Assembly (NCBI GenBank): GCA_003116995.1
Contig: BDSL01000069.1
Coordinates: 434,001-498,000, forward strand
Source of the DNA: Yamagishiella unicocca
Lineage: Eukaryota > Chlorophyta > Chlorophyceae > Chlamydomonadales > Volvocaceae
Direction: 5' to 3'
DNA length: 64,000 nt
This document shows positions 47,101-56,800 of this stretch, in pieces. A program made the position numbers and the translations under genes. Positions within the stretch are counted from its first letter, which is position 1; every line of letters starts with the position of its first letter. The notes under the pieces were generated by a model. It saw only the letters and a program-made list of their open reading frames with translations, was not told the DNA's origin and ran no database searches.

Positions 47101-50100
47101 GCGGTGGTGGTGGTGGCGCCCTGGCTCTTGCTGGCAGCCTCGCCGGTGCGGCAGTGCTTGAAGGCGGAGCTCTCGCGCACGGCTGTACGGCACAAATGGG
47201 CGGGGGGGGGGTGTTGGGGAATGCCCGAAAGGCGCGGAACAGTGGCCTAGTCCATCCCTTGATCCCGCAGCCCCGCTCGGATCCCCCGCAGCTCCGCTTG
47301 GATCCTGCAGCCCTGCTTGGATCCCCCGCAGCTCCGCTTGGATCCCCCAGCCCCGCTTGGATCCCCCGCAGCCCTGCTTGGATCCCGCAGCTCAACTTGG
47401 ATCCCGCAGCTCAACTTGGATCCCCCGCAGCCCTGCTTGGATCCCGCAGCCCTGCTTGGATCCCGCAGCTCAACTTGGATCCCCCGCAGCCTTGCTTGGA
47501 TCCCGCAGCCCCGCTTGGATCCCGCAGCTCAACTTGGATCCCCCCGCAGCCCCGCTTGGATCCCGCAGCTCAACTTGGATCCCCCGCAGCCCTGCTTGGA
47601 TCCCGCAGCCCTGCTTGGGTCTCCTACAGCTTCGCTTGGATCCCCCGGCCCCCCCCCATCCGCTGCTGCCCACCGTCGAATATGTTCCTCCTGGTGTAGC
47701 AGTCCATGCCCCAGCAGTCCACCTCCACCACCTGCTGCCCCAGGACCAGCGCCTTACGGGACCGCACGGCCAGGGACAGCTCCGACTCCTTGCGCTTGCT
47801 ACGGGGGGTGAGGTGAGGTGGGGTGGGTGGGGTGGGTGGGGTGGGTGGGGGGTTGGGGGGGTTGGGGGGAGAGCAAACCCAGTGAGTCGACAGAGGAGAA
47901 GAGATAATATTGGCTGGGGAGTCAGGTGGATGCACGGGGGGTCTCCTATCGATCACCCCTGGCAGCACTCCTACAACAGACCAATACCCCACCCGCAGTG
48001 CACCAGCTCGCCCCGCCAGCGGCAGCCGATCACCAGCTTCTGCCGCCAGCTACTGCTCCTTTCCCCAGCCGGCGCATCTACGCCATCCCACGGATATCCT
48101 CACTCCCCCTCACCCCCTGGCGGATCCAAACCGAGTGTATGAACATGTTTCCGATTCGATCTATCCAAACCAAGTGCACCAAAAGTTTCCTAGTCAGTTC
48201 TGCTTTATTTTCTTAAGTGCCGACGTACGGGCTTCCTCGTTTTCCCCCCACTTCTTTCCGCTGCGTCGTGCACACAGGGTGTCCTGCAACCCCCCCCCGT
48301 CCGGTCCCCCCCCCCCGCACCGCTCCTCCAGCCCCGACCGTTGCGACTGCCTACCAGCTCCCCCCGGTCAGACCTCCCGCTCTCCCTCCGGTCCCCCCCC
48401 CCACGCACCACTCCTCCAGCCCCAGCTCCTTGCCGTGCTCCAGCGTGAAGTGCTCCGCCGCCCCGTCCGGCCGCCGAGTGGTCAGCTTGGAGCGCAGTAC
48501 GGCACACTCGGTGGGGATGGTGCTGCGGATGGCGTACGAGGTGAGCGTCTCGTACTGCCTGCGGACGGGGTGGTGGTTGGGGTGGTGGTTAGGGGGGTTA
48601 TGAGAGGAAACATGTAGGTGGTGGTGGTGGTAGTGGTGGTGGTAGTGGTGGCGGTAGTGGTGGTGGTTATTTTGTCGTTGCAGCGGCAATGTGTCCAGGC
48701 AAAGAGGTGGCGTGCATGGGTACCCATTGGTGGGGCGGCGAGCGGTGATGTGTCGGTTTGGAGGCGGCAGTCTCCATGTTGGTGGTGTTTGGGGCCAATG
48801 GGGAGGTGAGGCAGGCTTCCAGATGGATTCAGTTTACAGGGCCGTGGGGGCACGGCACCCCCCCCCCCTGCCTCAAAAAACACATCCCACCAGCTCGCAC
48901 TTCTTTCCTTCTCCGGGTTCCTCGTTCCTCCCCCCCCCTCCCCCCGCGTTGTCCCACGTTTCCCAATGCCGTTTTACGTTTCAGTGCCGACCCACGGGTC
49001 TCCTCCTACTACCCACCCCCCCGCGAGCGTCCCGGTGTCCGAAGGCTATGCACCCACTACGTTTCCCAGTCGAGTTACCGGGGGTTCTTTTACTGTAGCC
49101 CCCCCAGCGCCCCACCTGGGCGGGAAGGGCACCTTGCGCCAGTCGCCGATGGCGAAGTAGGGCTCCCGGTTGTGGAGGACCGCCGCGGGCAGCGGCATAC
49201 CCGGCACGTTCTCTGGGATGCCGCACAGCTCGGGGGGGAGGCCCGCGAGGAGGCCCGCCATGAGGTCAGAGTGCTCCTTGGCGGCAGCCTGGGGGGCCCG
49301 GGGGCGGGGGCGGGGCCGGGGGGTATGGGGTTGGGTTAGGGGCGGGTGGGTATGACAGGATTTCCGAGGGTCGGTACTATGAAGAAGAGAAACCGATCGG
49401 GAAGAAACACCTGTTTGGAAGGGTTTACAGCTTGTTTGGAAAGGTTCTAGGGTTTTAGGGTTTTAGTGCTGCTGCTGGGACCCCCTCCCGGCCCCACCTG
49501 TTTGACTGCGTCCACTCGCCGCCGTACAAGGTCGTCGATGGACTCCTGCAGGTCTGAGGGGGCGGGGAGAGGAGGGGTGGAGGGAGGGGGTGGAGGGAGA
49601 GGGTGGAGGGGGTGAAGGGAGGGGAAGGGTGGAGGGAGGGAGAGGAGGGGGAGGGGGAGGGAGGGGGTGGAGGGAGGCAGTCAGGCAACATGCGGACCCA
49701 ACACCAGTCAGCCCACGGCCCGCGCAAGGGGGCACCTTGGCGGAACCGTACGGCAATCACATGTGTACGACAAACACACAACCTCCCACCCCTCATCCCC
49801 CCTGTCGGACGCCCTCCGCCTACCCGCCAGGAAGGTCTGCTTCATGGAGGCGAGCTGCCGCAGCCGCCGAGGGTTGGAGGCGGAGGAGTCGCCGAGCACG
49901 CCGCCGCCAGATGCCGGCGGAGCGCCCCCGTCGCCGCCGCCCGAGCCGCCGCCGCCGCCCCCCAAGTCGGAGCCCCCGCTGCTGCCCGCTCGGCTGAGAC
50001 CGTTGCTGTAACCGTTACCGTTGCCGGTTGGGCCCCTGATCATCTGCGCCGCGATGGCCGTATCCAGGGGGTCCTGTGAAGGCGTCGGAGGGGGCCGGGT

Positions 50101-53100
50101 GGAGCCGGTAAGAGGTGCGGTGGTGGGCATCTTGGGGGTTTAGGGTTTCGGGTTTAGGTTTAGGGATTTTAGGCGGCGCCAAAGGGGCCGGGGGAGCGGG
50201 GCCTTGTGGTCGGTGGCAGGGCGGGGGGTGGGATGGCCGGCACCGGGCCATCGGCCAATCACACCCGCCCCCCCGCCCCCCCACGGATCAACACCCCCCG
50301 CCATACCGCAGGTCGTACGTCCGAAAATGCTTTTTCGCATATAACCACGCAAAATGTTTATCCTACATCTCTTTACTACGTCCTAACACCCCCGGGCTCC
50401 CCCTCCCTCCCGCCCCCCCCACCTGCAGGTCCCCGCACAGGTCCTCAATCACGCGGTAGCAGACCCCCTCCAGCCGGTTGATGGGTCCTGTGGGAGAAGG
50501 GGGGTTACAAGTAAAGAACCGGTAACTCGACTGGGGTAAAGTAGTTGGTGCAGGGGGGGGGGGGGTCAAGGAAAGCCCAAGTACAAAAGAAAAACCGCGA
50601 AGGAGGGAGGGGTTGGGCGCTAATGACGACCCCACCCGCCGTGCCGGTGGATGGGGGACGGAGAGGGGGGATCGGAGGGGGGCGATCGCGGTGGTTACAA
50701 AGAAAACCCGAGTACGAAGGCAAACCGTTTAGGACAGACGGTTCGAGGTGCATGCTGGAGAAGTTGGTTGAGGAAACTAAAGTCGGAGGTCGTATGTCGA
50801 CCTTCGGCGGCTAAGCTGAATCGGGGGGCCTCCACGAGCGCAGCAGCCCCCCGTGAAGGCCTCCAAGCCGTCCCCTTCCGCAGCTCCGAAACCCCCTATT
50901 CCCCCCAAAAAACCCCGGGCATCTCCCCGGCCGCACGCACCGCTCCAGTCCAGCCCCACGTCCGGCGGCACCAGCTGCCGCAGCTGCGCCTCCAGCTTGC
51001 GAGCCTTCTGCCGCATGACCTGTGTGCGCGGGGGGGGGGGGGCATAAAAACCGTTTTACGCGACAGGGACAGGATAGTTGGCGCATGGCGTGTGCTGGGG
51101 GCGGTTGGTGGGGGGAGGGTAGGAAGGCGTGTTAGTCATGCGAGGCTAAGTATCGGATAGGATTCAGGATACGACGAGTGTGAGGGTTCGAGTGTGAGGG
51201 GGGGCGGGATGTGGTCATGTGAGCGGAGAAGACCCGGTTAAACCCGGGTGGGTGGGTTCGAGGAAGACCCGTGCATGCCCCAAAACACCCGGGTGGGTGG
51301 GTGGGTTCGAGGGAAACCCGTGGATGTCCAAAAAAATCATCCACGTGGGTGGGTGGGGTGGGTGGGTGCGGCAGCTGACCGTGCACAGACGCCGGGGTTG
51401 GATCCCCGCATTACCTGATCTGGCGCAAGCAGCCCCCGTCGAACCGGACCCGCAAGATCGAATAGGTGGCATCGCAGTGGTCGGGACGAGCAGCGCCAGC
51501 CGGCGTGCCAACCTAAAACCCAGCGACCCTGGGTGCCTTCCCCCAAACACACACGGGTTTCGCACACGGTTTTCCGTGCACTTACCCCCCCCCCCACACA
51601 TACACATCACGGATTCTCTTTAAACCCCCCCACACACACATACACATACACACCTGGGAGATGTCCCCACGTTGCTTGACATCGGGCGCCACGAGCAGCA
51701 GCAGGAACCGCCGTACGTCCTCCTGCAGGGGGGGGCCCAGGGTGGAGGGCCGGGGTGGGGTGGCTCGACAAAACCTGACGTCGCCTGCCACGTGGAGGGC
51801 TGGGCAGGACTGCCCTTCCAGTGATGGGAGCTGGGGCGGCGAGCTGGGGTGGCCAGTAGCGGGTGCACGACAGCAGCGGGTGCGGTGCGCCGGGAGGCAC
51901 AACCCGCCAAACCCCCCAACCCCGCAACCGGATCTTTATCCCACCCACCCCCCAACCCCCCTCCCTCCCCTCCTCTCCTACGTCGTTCCCACGGGTTTTG
52001 ACCCCGCTAAAGCACCCCCTCCTCCCTCTAGCTCACGCCCCCGCCATAACCACGTGGAAGGGCGGCATCCGGACCCGCGTGGCCCAGCTCCAGGGAGGGG
52101 CCGCAGCCACGTGGGGCCGAGGCAGCGGCCTAGGTGCCAGCGAGGACGCTGCCCTGCCGCCCCCAGCTACGTAGCCTTCTTCCGCCCGCCCATGCCCCCG
52201 CTGCCCACTGCCCCCTCCGCGCCCGGGAGCAGTGGCTCCTCCCACACCCCACTGCCGTTGGTCTACGCTAGCCCCACCTGCGACTCCTTCGGGAAGAATT
52301 TGCTGCCCATGCCCGGGACAGCCGGCGCGCTGGCCGCGGCGGCGGCACCGCCGCCGCCCGACGCGGGCGGGCGTCCGCGCTTTCGTGGCGGAGCCGCTAT
52401 GGCGGCGGCGGCGACGGCGCCGTCGGGTGGCAGAAGCCCGGTGGCGGCGGTGGCGACGGCGGGTGCCGTCGTCAGGCCGGAGGACCCGGCGCCGCCGGCC
52501 AAGCCCTGCATGTACGACATGGCTTGCATGGCCTGGACCCCCTGCATTCCAGGCATCCCCTGCAGGCCCTGCATCCCGTGCATGCTCTGCAGTCCGTGCA
52601 GGGTCTGTAGCCCCTGCAGGGTCTGTAGTCCTTGCAGCGTCTGCAGCCCTTGCAGGGTCTGTAGGCCTTGCAGGCCTTGCAGGCCGTACGCGAAGCTGTT
52701 GGCCATGTTGTGGTTGTTGTGGTTGTTGTTGTTCTGCATGCTCGCGGCGTTGGCGGCGTTGGCCGTGGCCGCGCACAGGTAAGCGTAGGCGGCCATGTCT
52801 GCTGTCTGGAAGGAGGCGGCGGGGGGGGGCTGGAGCGCCATGCCCGCGGCCGCAGCGGTCGCCTCATACGTGGACGTCATGGCGGAGGGGCCGGGACCCG
52901 CAGCGGCGGCCTCCTCGGCCTCGAGCTCGTACTGCTGGGCTCCCTTGCGCTTCCGGGCCACTCCAGCGGCACCAGCTCCCACGCCGTCGTCATAGTAGGG
53001 CGCGTAGGAATCGTAGCCGCGCGTAGCAGCACCGTAGGCAGCGGCTTTGACGCCACGCCGCTTGACGGGACGGCGGGCTCCCGGGGTAATGTCTTCTTCC

Positions 53101-53357
53101 TCGTTTTCCTCCTCCAGTGCCGTCGCCATGAGGACGTCGGTTGCGGCGGCGGCCGCTGCGCGGCGTGGCCGCCTGCTGGCCTCGGCTGCGGCAGCGGTGG
53201 GGGTGGCTTGGGGCCCGACACCCAACAGGGGCAGGCGAGGTCGCGAGGGGAGATGACCGGGCCGCTCACCTCCCGATAGTGCTGCAGATCTTAGGTTTTG
53301 ATGGTCAGCCGCAGCCAGGCCGTCGGGGAGCTGCTCGTGGCACTCGAAGTCCGCCAT
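35193..53357 (-). CDS. SET-domain histone H3K4 methyltransferase, ATXR3/SDG2-like (25 exons)
   Basis: Exons (minus): 52278-53357, 51654-51722, 50941-51019, 50423-50487, 49824-50073, 49498-49553, 49116-49288, 48409-48558, 47674-47798, 46635-47182, 46099-46215, 45336-45473, 44786-44902, 44231-44345, 43816-43949, 43420-43568, 42598-42739, 41972-42055, 41495-41581, 40732-41031, 38830-38992, 38032-38326, 36961-37339, 35897-36013, 35193-35297. They total 5,037 bp (1,678 residues) with every phase matching. An 84-bp in-frame stretch in exon 1 (53186-53269) has good splice ends and may be an extra intron. The SET domain is at about 905-1072. The C-terminal half follows plant ATXR3 in order: [49 protein letters not shown]. 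Exon 1 has an AT-hook (RKRGRPP, about 325) and GLQ repeats (225-285). ATXR3/SDG2 in plants deposits most H3K4me3 in the nucleus. It is shorter than the plant protein. It is head-to-head with the gene at 53844. Confidence 0.9.
35311..35364 (+). repeat. intron element near the acceptor of intron 24
   Basis: GGTTGAAACCGGCGACACGA, then ACGACAAGATAGTGGCCGCA; antisense to the host gene and starting 13 bp from the acceptor. It is a reverse-oriented match to 37817-37872. Confidence 0.7.
36126..36301 (+). repeat. full-length 176-bp intron element, copy 1
   Basis: Lies in intron 23 of the SET gene. It begins GGTTCGAGGGAAACCCGTGG, passes through GATGCATGCTGGAGAACTGG and GGTCGTAATATGACCTTTGG (a near-palindrome), and ends CGAGGACCCCGCGCGACGCA. 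It differs from the inverted copy at 39792-39967 at only two bases. Confidence 0.95.
37817..38004 (-). repeat. two adjacent intron elements in intron 22 of the SET gene
   Basis: Read on minus: 38004-37936 is GGTTTACAGAAAAGAACCGG, TAACTCGGCATGGGAAGTGT, AGCTGGTGCATAGTCTTCGG; 37872-37817 is GGCGTGAAAACCGGTGACAC, AAGATAGTGGGCGCATGGTC. Both are in sense with the gene. The first starts about 27 bp inside the donor. Confidence 0.75.
39195..39320 (+). repeat. CCCTCCCT pyrimidine tract
   Basis: About 125 bp of (CCCTCCCTCCCCC)n, pure pyrimidine on the plus strand, in intron 20 of the SET gene. Confidence 0.9.
39792..39967 (-). repeat. full-length 176-bp intron element, copy 2 (inverted)
   Basis: Reverse complement of 36126-36301 with two differences, in intron 20 of the SET gene and immediately left of the long pyrimidine tract. 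Confidence 0.95.
39968..40690 (+). repeat. 720-bp polypyrimidine/polypurine tract
   Basis: An uninterrupted C/T tract built of CCCTCCCTCTCCCC-like units. The coding strand of the host SET gene reads as pure G/A here, giving spurious long open frames. It fills the 5' part of intron 20, about 40 bp from the exon 20 donor. Confidence 0.97.
42482..42520 (-). repeat. left fragment of the 176-bp intron element
   Basis: AAACCGTTTTTTCGGACATC followed by CACGGGTTTCCCTCGAA, the reverse complement of the first 39 bp of the full-length element, in intron 17. Confidence 0.85.
43349..43419 (-). repeat. intron element starting exactly at the donor of intron 16
   Basis: Read on minus, the donor GTGAGG runs into GGGTTACAATAATAGAACCG, GTAACGCGACTGGGAAAATG, TAGCGTGTGCATAGCCTTCG, GACACC. 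The donor itself appears to be part of the repeat. Confidence 0.8.
43684..43782 (-). repeat. two tandem CCGGTTACTCGAC-type elements in intron 15
   Basis: Read on minus: GGCATAAGGACCCGGTTACT, CGACATGGGTAGTGTAGCTT, GCGCATAG; then a second truncated unit GGCATAGGGACCCGGTTACT, GGACATGGG. Confidence 0.75.
43816..45473 (-). other. SET catalytic domain exons (12-15) of the ATXR3/SDG2-like gene
   Basis: Exon 12 gives KGRGVVCN and [17 protein letters not shown] (the SET-N GxGV and EYxGE blocks). Exon 13 gives [20 protein letters not shown]. Exon 14 gives [14 protein letters not shown] (the SAM-binding NHxC-type motif, here SHSC) and INGR-like [19 protein letters not shown]. Exon 15 gives [19 protein letters not shown] (catalytic FDY) and [10 protein letters not shown] (zinc-binding post-SET-like cysteines). 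All expected active-site blocks are intact, and the VTES insert with CLCG-CRGSYL is characteristic of the ATXR3 family. Confidence 0.9.
45217..45335 (-). repeat. two CGGTTACGCGAC-type elements, one abutting the donor of intron 12
   Basis: Read on minus from the donor: GTGGGTGTGGCATAAGCAAT, GGTTACGCGACGATAGGGTA, GCTGGCGCATGGTCGTGG; then GGCGAGAAGACCGGGTTACA, CGACGTAGGAGACGGAGGAC. Confidence 0.75.
45955..46089 (+). repeat. tandem repeat, about 29-bp unit, four copies
   Basis: Units of TTTCCTCTCATCCCCTCCCT followed by GGACCCGGGC, ending about 9 bp from the donor of exon 11 of the SET gene. Confidence 0.85.
46505..46615 (-). repeat. diverged copy of the 176-bp intron element
   Basis: Read on minus: AAGGAAAACTCGTGCACGAA, GGACACGAAAGGCATGCTGG, AGGACTTGGTTGAGGAAG, AAGTCGGAGGTCGCGGC. 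It corresponds block by block to 36126-36240 with many substitutions, and is closest to the copy at 50693-50815. Confidence 0.7.
47235..47650 (+). repeat. tandem repeat, 17-19-bp unit, about 22 copies
   Basis: Units of CTTGGATCCCGCAGCCCTG or CTTGGATCCCGCAGCTCAA, each with a GGATCC site, fill intron 9 of the SET gene. Confidence 0.92.
49039..49108 (-). repeat. intron element near the donor of intron 7
   Basis: Read on minus: GGGCTACAGTAAAAGAACCC, CCGGTAACTCGACTGGGAAA, CGTAGTGGGTGCATAGCCTT, CGGACACC, starting about 8 bp from the GT. Closely matches 43349-43419. Confidence 0.8.
50503..50553 (+). repeat. intron element near the acceptor of intron 3 (antisense)
   Basis: GGTTACAAGTAAAGAACCGG, TAACTCGACTGGGGTAAAGT, AGTTGGTGCA, 16 bp from the acceptor of exon 4 of the SET gene. 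Confidence 0.8.
50693..50815 (+). repeat. diverged copy of the 176-bp intron element
   Basis: AAAGAAAACCCGAGTACGAA, ACCGTTTAGGACAGACGGTT, GTGCATGCTGGAGAAGTTGG, GGAGGTCGTATGTCGACCTT, GGCGGCTAAGC; in intron 3 of the SET gene. Confidence 0.8.
51041..51092 (+). repeat. intron element near the acceptor of intron 2 (antisense)
   Basis: A G-run, then GGCATAAAAACCGTTTTACG, CGACAGGGACAGGATAGTTG, GCGCATGG. It starts about 20 bp from the acceptor. Confidence 0.75.
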
Positions 53358-53843
53358 TTACGCCTTGGCCAGGATAAAAACGCGCGCCAAGCACGTCCAC
53401 TGCTCCTTTTAAATCTTTCGTAACGCAACCGTTAAGTTTAAATCATGAAGGCAACAGCAGTCGGGGTCGACGGTGTTGGTATGCGGTGGCTGTCCCGCTT
53501 TGGCGTCCTCATGACTTGCAGTTCGGTCGCCGCCGCGGGGTCATGCCCTGCCCTATGATGGGTAGAAGTATTTCAGGTAATTATGAGTTCTTGCGCTAAA
53601 CCGATAAACTGGGGGCGGCTGTGGATTGACCTTTACCAGCAGCAAAACCGCATGCAATGGATCACAGGCCAGCTCTCGTAGTTCATACACTTCCTATGCA
53701 CCTCAATAACACGATAACGTCAAATAATCTTTGCCAAATAACCTATGCACTATCTCTCATGCAAAACAGTTAATGACAGGTTCCGTAGTGTGTCGATGAT
53801 TTAAGCAGGGCACGCGCAGAGCTTAGTAGGCCTTTCTGAAGCT
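53358..53843. promoter_or_regulatory. 486-bp divergent promoter spacer
   Basis: Separates the SET gene (leftward from 53357) from the RE-rich gene (rightward from 53844). It is clearly more AT-rich than the flanks (for example CACGATAACGTCAAATAATC near 53710) and free of minisatellites. No defined motif was recognised. Confidence 0.45.
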
Positions 53844-56800
53844 ATGGGTCGCAGTCGTGGCAAGGGAGAAAAGCGTAGCAAAGGAGAAAAGAGCGACGTG
53901 AAGGAGGACAGTGGCAAGGACAAGAAGCCAAGCGTTTTTGAAAGACTCTCTAGTCCTCGTGGTGGGTACATAATTCATGCATGCTACCGCGCAAGTAAGG
54001 CTTCGGGGAAGTTGAGCTTCTTCGGAGTCATGGTGCCTCAAAATACTTTGCCAACTTGCTTTACCAGCTGACCGGCATTAGTTTCGTATGTCACTGCAGA
54101 GAAGAGTGGTGGAGATGATCGTCCTTCAGGGAGGTCAGTAAGGCTAAGATGTCCAGGATCGTCCCATGGGGTCACATGCTTTACGCGTGCGTGCTTCGGT
54201 TTGGCATTGCCTCCGCAGGGAGGAGGTTGGTTCCAGAGACCGCGACAAGAAATCGGATGGTGATGTGGGTAGCAAACGACGTGGCGACTCCCCGGACAAG
54301 GATGGCGACAGACGTGAGCAGGGCGGTGGGTGCACACTGCTGCAGCTAGCCGCCACGTCCCCTGTGCAAATGGTAGCGGCGGCCGTGGCTGGTGGCCACA
54401 TCTGCAATAGCGATTGATGCCATCAATCCAACGCGACGTCCCGTACCCTGCCCCCCTTTCCAAACCACGTGCTGTGCAGCGCGCAAACGCCCGGCCATAG
54501 TGTGGGAGCCGCCCGCGTCCAAGCCGGGCGACAACGGTGACAGTAAGGAAGGTTCTGGAAAGGAGCCTTCCGGGAAGGAGCTTTCCTCACGGGTTCGGGA
54601 GCTGCCGCCTAACGAGGCGCCGCCGAAGGACTCAGCAGCAAAGGAGAAGGGTGGCGCCACGGCAAAGCAGGACGTCCGTGACGGCAAGGAGCGCAGGGAC
54701 AAGGATAAGGATAAAGACAGGTGCGGGGGACATCGGGGCAGGGCCTCGTGCCCTCGACGCTAAGGTCCGGGCGTCGTTTACCGCGCTGTAGCAGCCAGGG
54801 GGGGGTAGACTGCGCATGTCTGCGAGCTGGCGGACGGCGGGAGCATATCCATACAGGAGGGAAGGCCCGCAACCTTAGCACAGGCGCAGCCTAGCGTCGC
54901 GGTCTAGTAGATCGACAGGAAGCGCTCGCTTCACGCTGGCGTACAGAGGGGTGGGGGTGTATTATATGCGCGAATCCAGGGTGGGGGTGTTGGGGGCTGG
55001 CGCGACCGGCAACAGGGCCGGTGGAGCGGTTTGGAGGCCACACCCCAGGGGGCGGGGACGGGCACGAGAAGGCACGAGCGGGTGTGGTGTCTGAAGTAAG
55101 AAGAAGGCGCATGGTGTCTGCGCCTTCCTATATGTGATGCCTAAAGGGTGTATAATGGGGGTATGCACTGGGTATATATGGGGGGGTATATAGGGTTTAC
55201 ATAACTAGGGTTTTAGGGTTTCAACCCCAACCCACGAGGCATCCTGACGGCCGGTGTCCTGTGCCCTGCGGGGGGTGCCCTGCAGGAGGGAGGGCCGCGG
55301 CGAGCGGGTCGAGAAGGAGCGCGACAAGGACCGGGAAGGCGATCGTGAGAGGGACCGGGAGCGCGATGGTGGGCGCGATGCCAAGGCGGTAGCCGGTGGC
55401 GGCGGCGGCAGCAGCAGTGCGCGCGAGGCGAAGGACCGGGAGCAGCGAGATGGCCGTGAGCAGCGGGACAAGGACAAGGGCGACAAGGACAAGGGGGCCA
55501 AGGAGCGGCCCCTGAGGGACAAGGGCGGTGGTGGCGGTGGTGGCCGGGAGAAGGATAAGGCCGATAAGGGCGGCGGCTCCACATCCCGCCGTGACGCGGA
55601 CAGGGAGAAGGAAAAGGAGAGGGAGAAGGAGGTGGAGAGGGAGAAGGAGAGGGAGAAGGAGAGAGAGAAGGAGAGGGAGAAGGAGAGAGAGAAGGAGAGG
55701 GAGAAGGAGAGAGAGAAGGAGCGAGAAAAAGAGAGGGAGAAGGAGAGAGAGAAGGAGAGGGAGAAGGAGAGAGAAAAGGAGAGGGAGAAGGAGAGAGAAA
55801 AAGAGAGGGAGAAGGAGAGAGAGAAAGAGAGGGAGAAGGAGCGGATGAAGGAGAGAGAGCGGGACCGGGAGAAGGAGCGGAGCAGCAGCCGGCGCGACCG
55901 CGAGGGCAAGGTGCGGCGGCGGGGTGGGAGCCGGGGGAGGGCGGTGGCGATTACGGAGCAGCGAGCAGCTGTCCCAGCCTATGCGACATGTAGCTAGCCC
56001 AGTGCGGTTGTCGGGGGACGGCTGCTTGGCAGCTAGCGGGCGCAGGACTGTGCGGGATCCGCGAGCACGGAGGCCGGAACCTCAATGAGGCCCCCTGAAC
56101 TCCATTCCGGGCCCCACGCACCGGTCTCGACGGTGTCACTTCTCGCTTCCTCCGCTTCCTCCCGGCAGCCTGCAACGCATAGCATGCGCTTTATGAAAAC
56201 GAGCGCCCCTCCTGCTCCGTGCCCCCTGCTCCGTGTCACCTGCCCCCTGCTCCGTACCACCTGCTCCATGCCCCCTGCCCCCTTGCACTTTATCAGGATC
56301 GGGAGGAGCGCGACATGAAGGACAAGGAGGTACGTGTGGGGGGTGGGAGGAAACCCGGGGAAGTGGGGTTGTGATGGGTGGCATGTGGGAGGGGGGGTCG
56401 TGCGGGGCTGCTGGACCCACCCGTGCGGGATATGTACGGCATGTGTGGTGGCGGGTGCACGTACCGCGGAAAGAGGAAGGGAAAGGTACAAAATACGGCG
56501 GGGCAGGTGGTGGCGCTGCCGCCGCTGGGTATCGTGACTGGGGGGGGGCGGTGGTCCGCAGGTCGCCTGTACGACACCGGCCTGTAGCCGTCGAGTGCAC
56601 AGGGTGCGGGTGCGGGTGCGGGGAAGGAGGGTTAGCGCCGGGTTGCAGTCGCGTAGCTCGGCGTGTACGACGTACGGCACGGCAGCAGCTCGCCTCGGCG
56701 GCAACAGTCCCATTGCCGGAGGGTGCCGATTCGGGGGCTACCGCCGGCGTGTATGTGTGCTGAGTGGGGCTTCACACTTCCTCCCACCTCGTCAGGCCCC

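Noticed and set aside
46222..47699. Plus-strand frames of 340-370 codons with a [13 protein letters not shown] repeat
   Set aside because: Antisense to exon 10 of the methyltransferase and translation of the GGATCC tandem array in intron 9.
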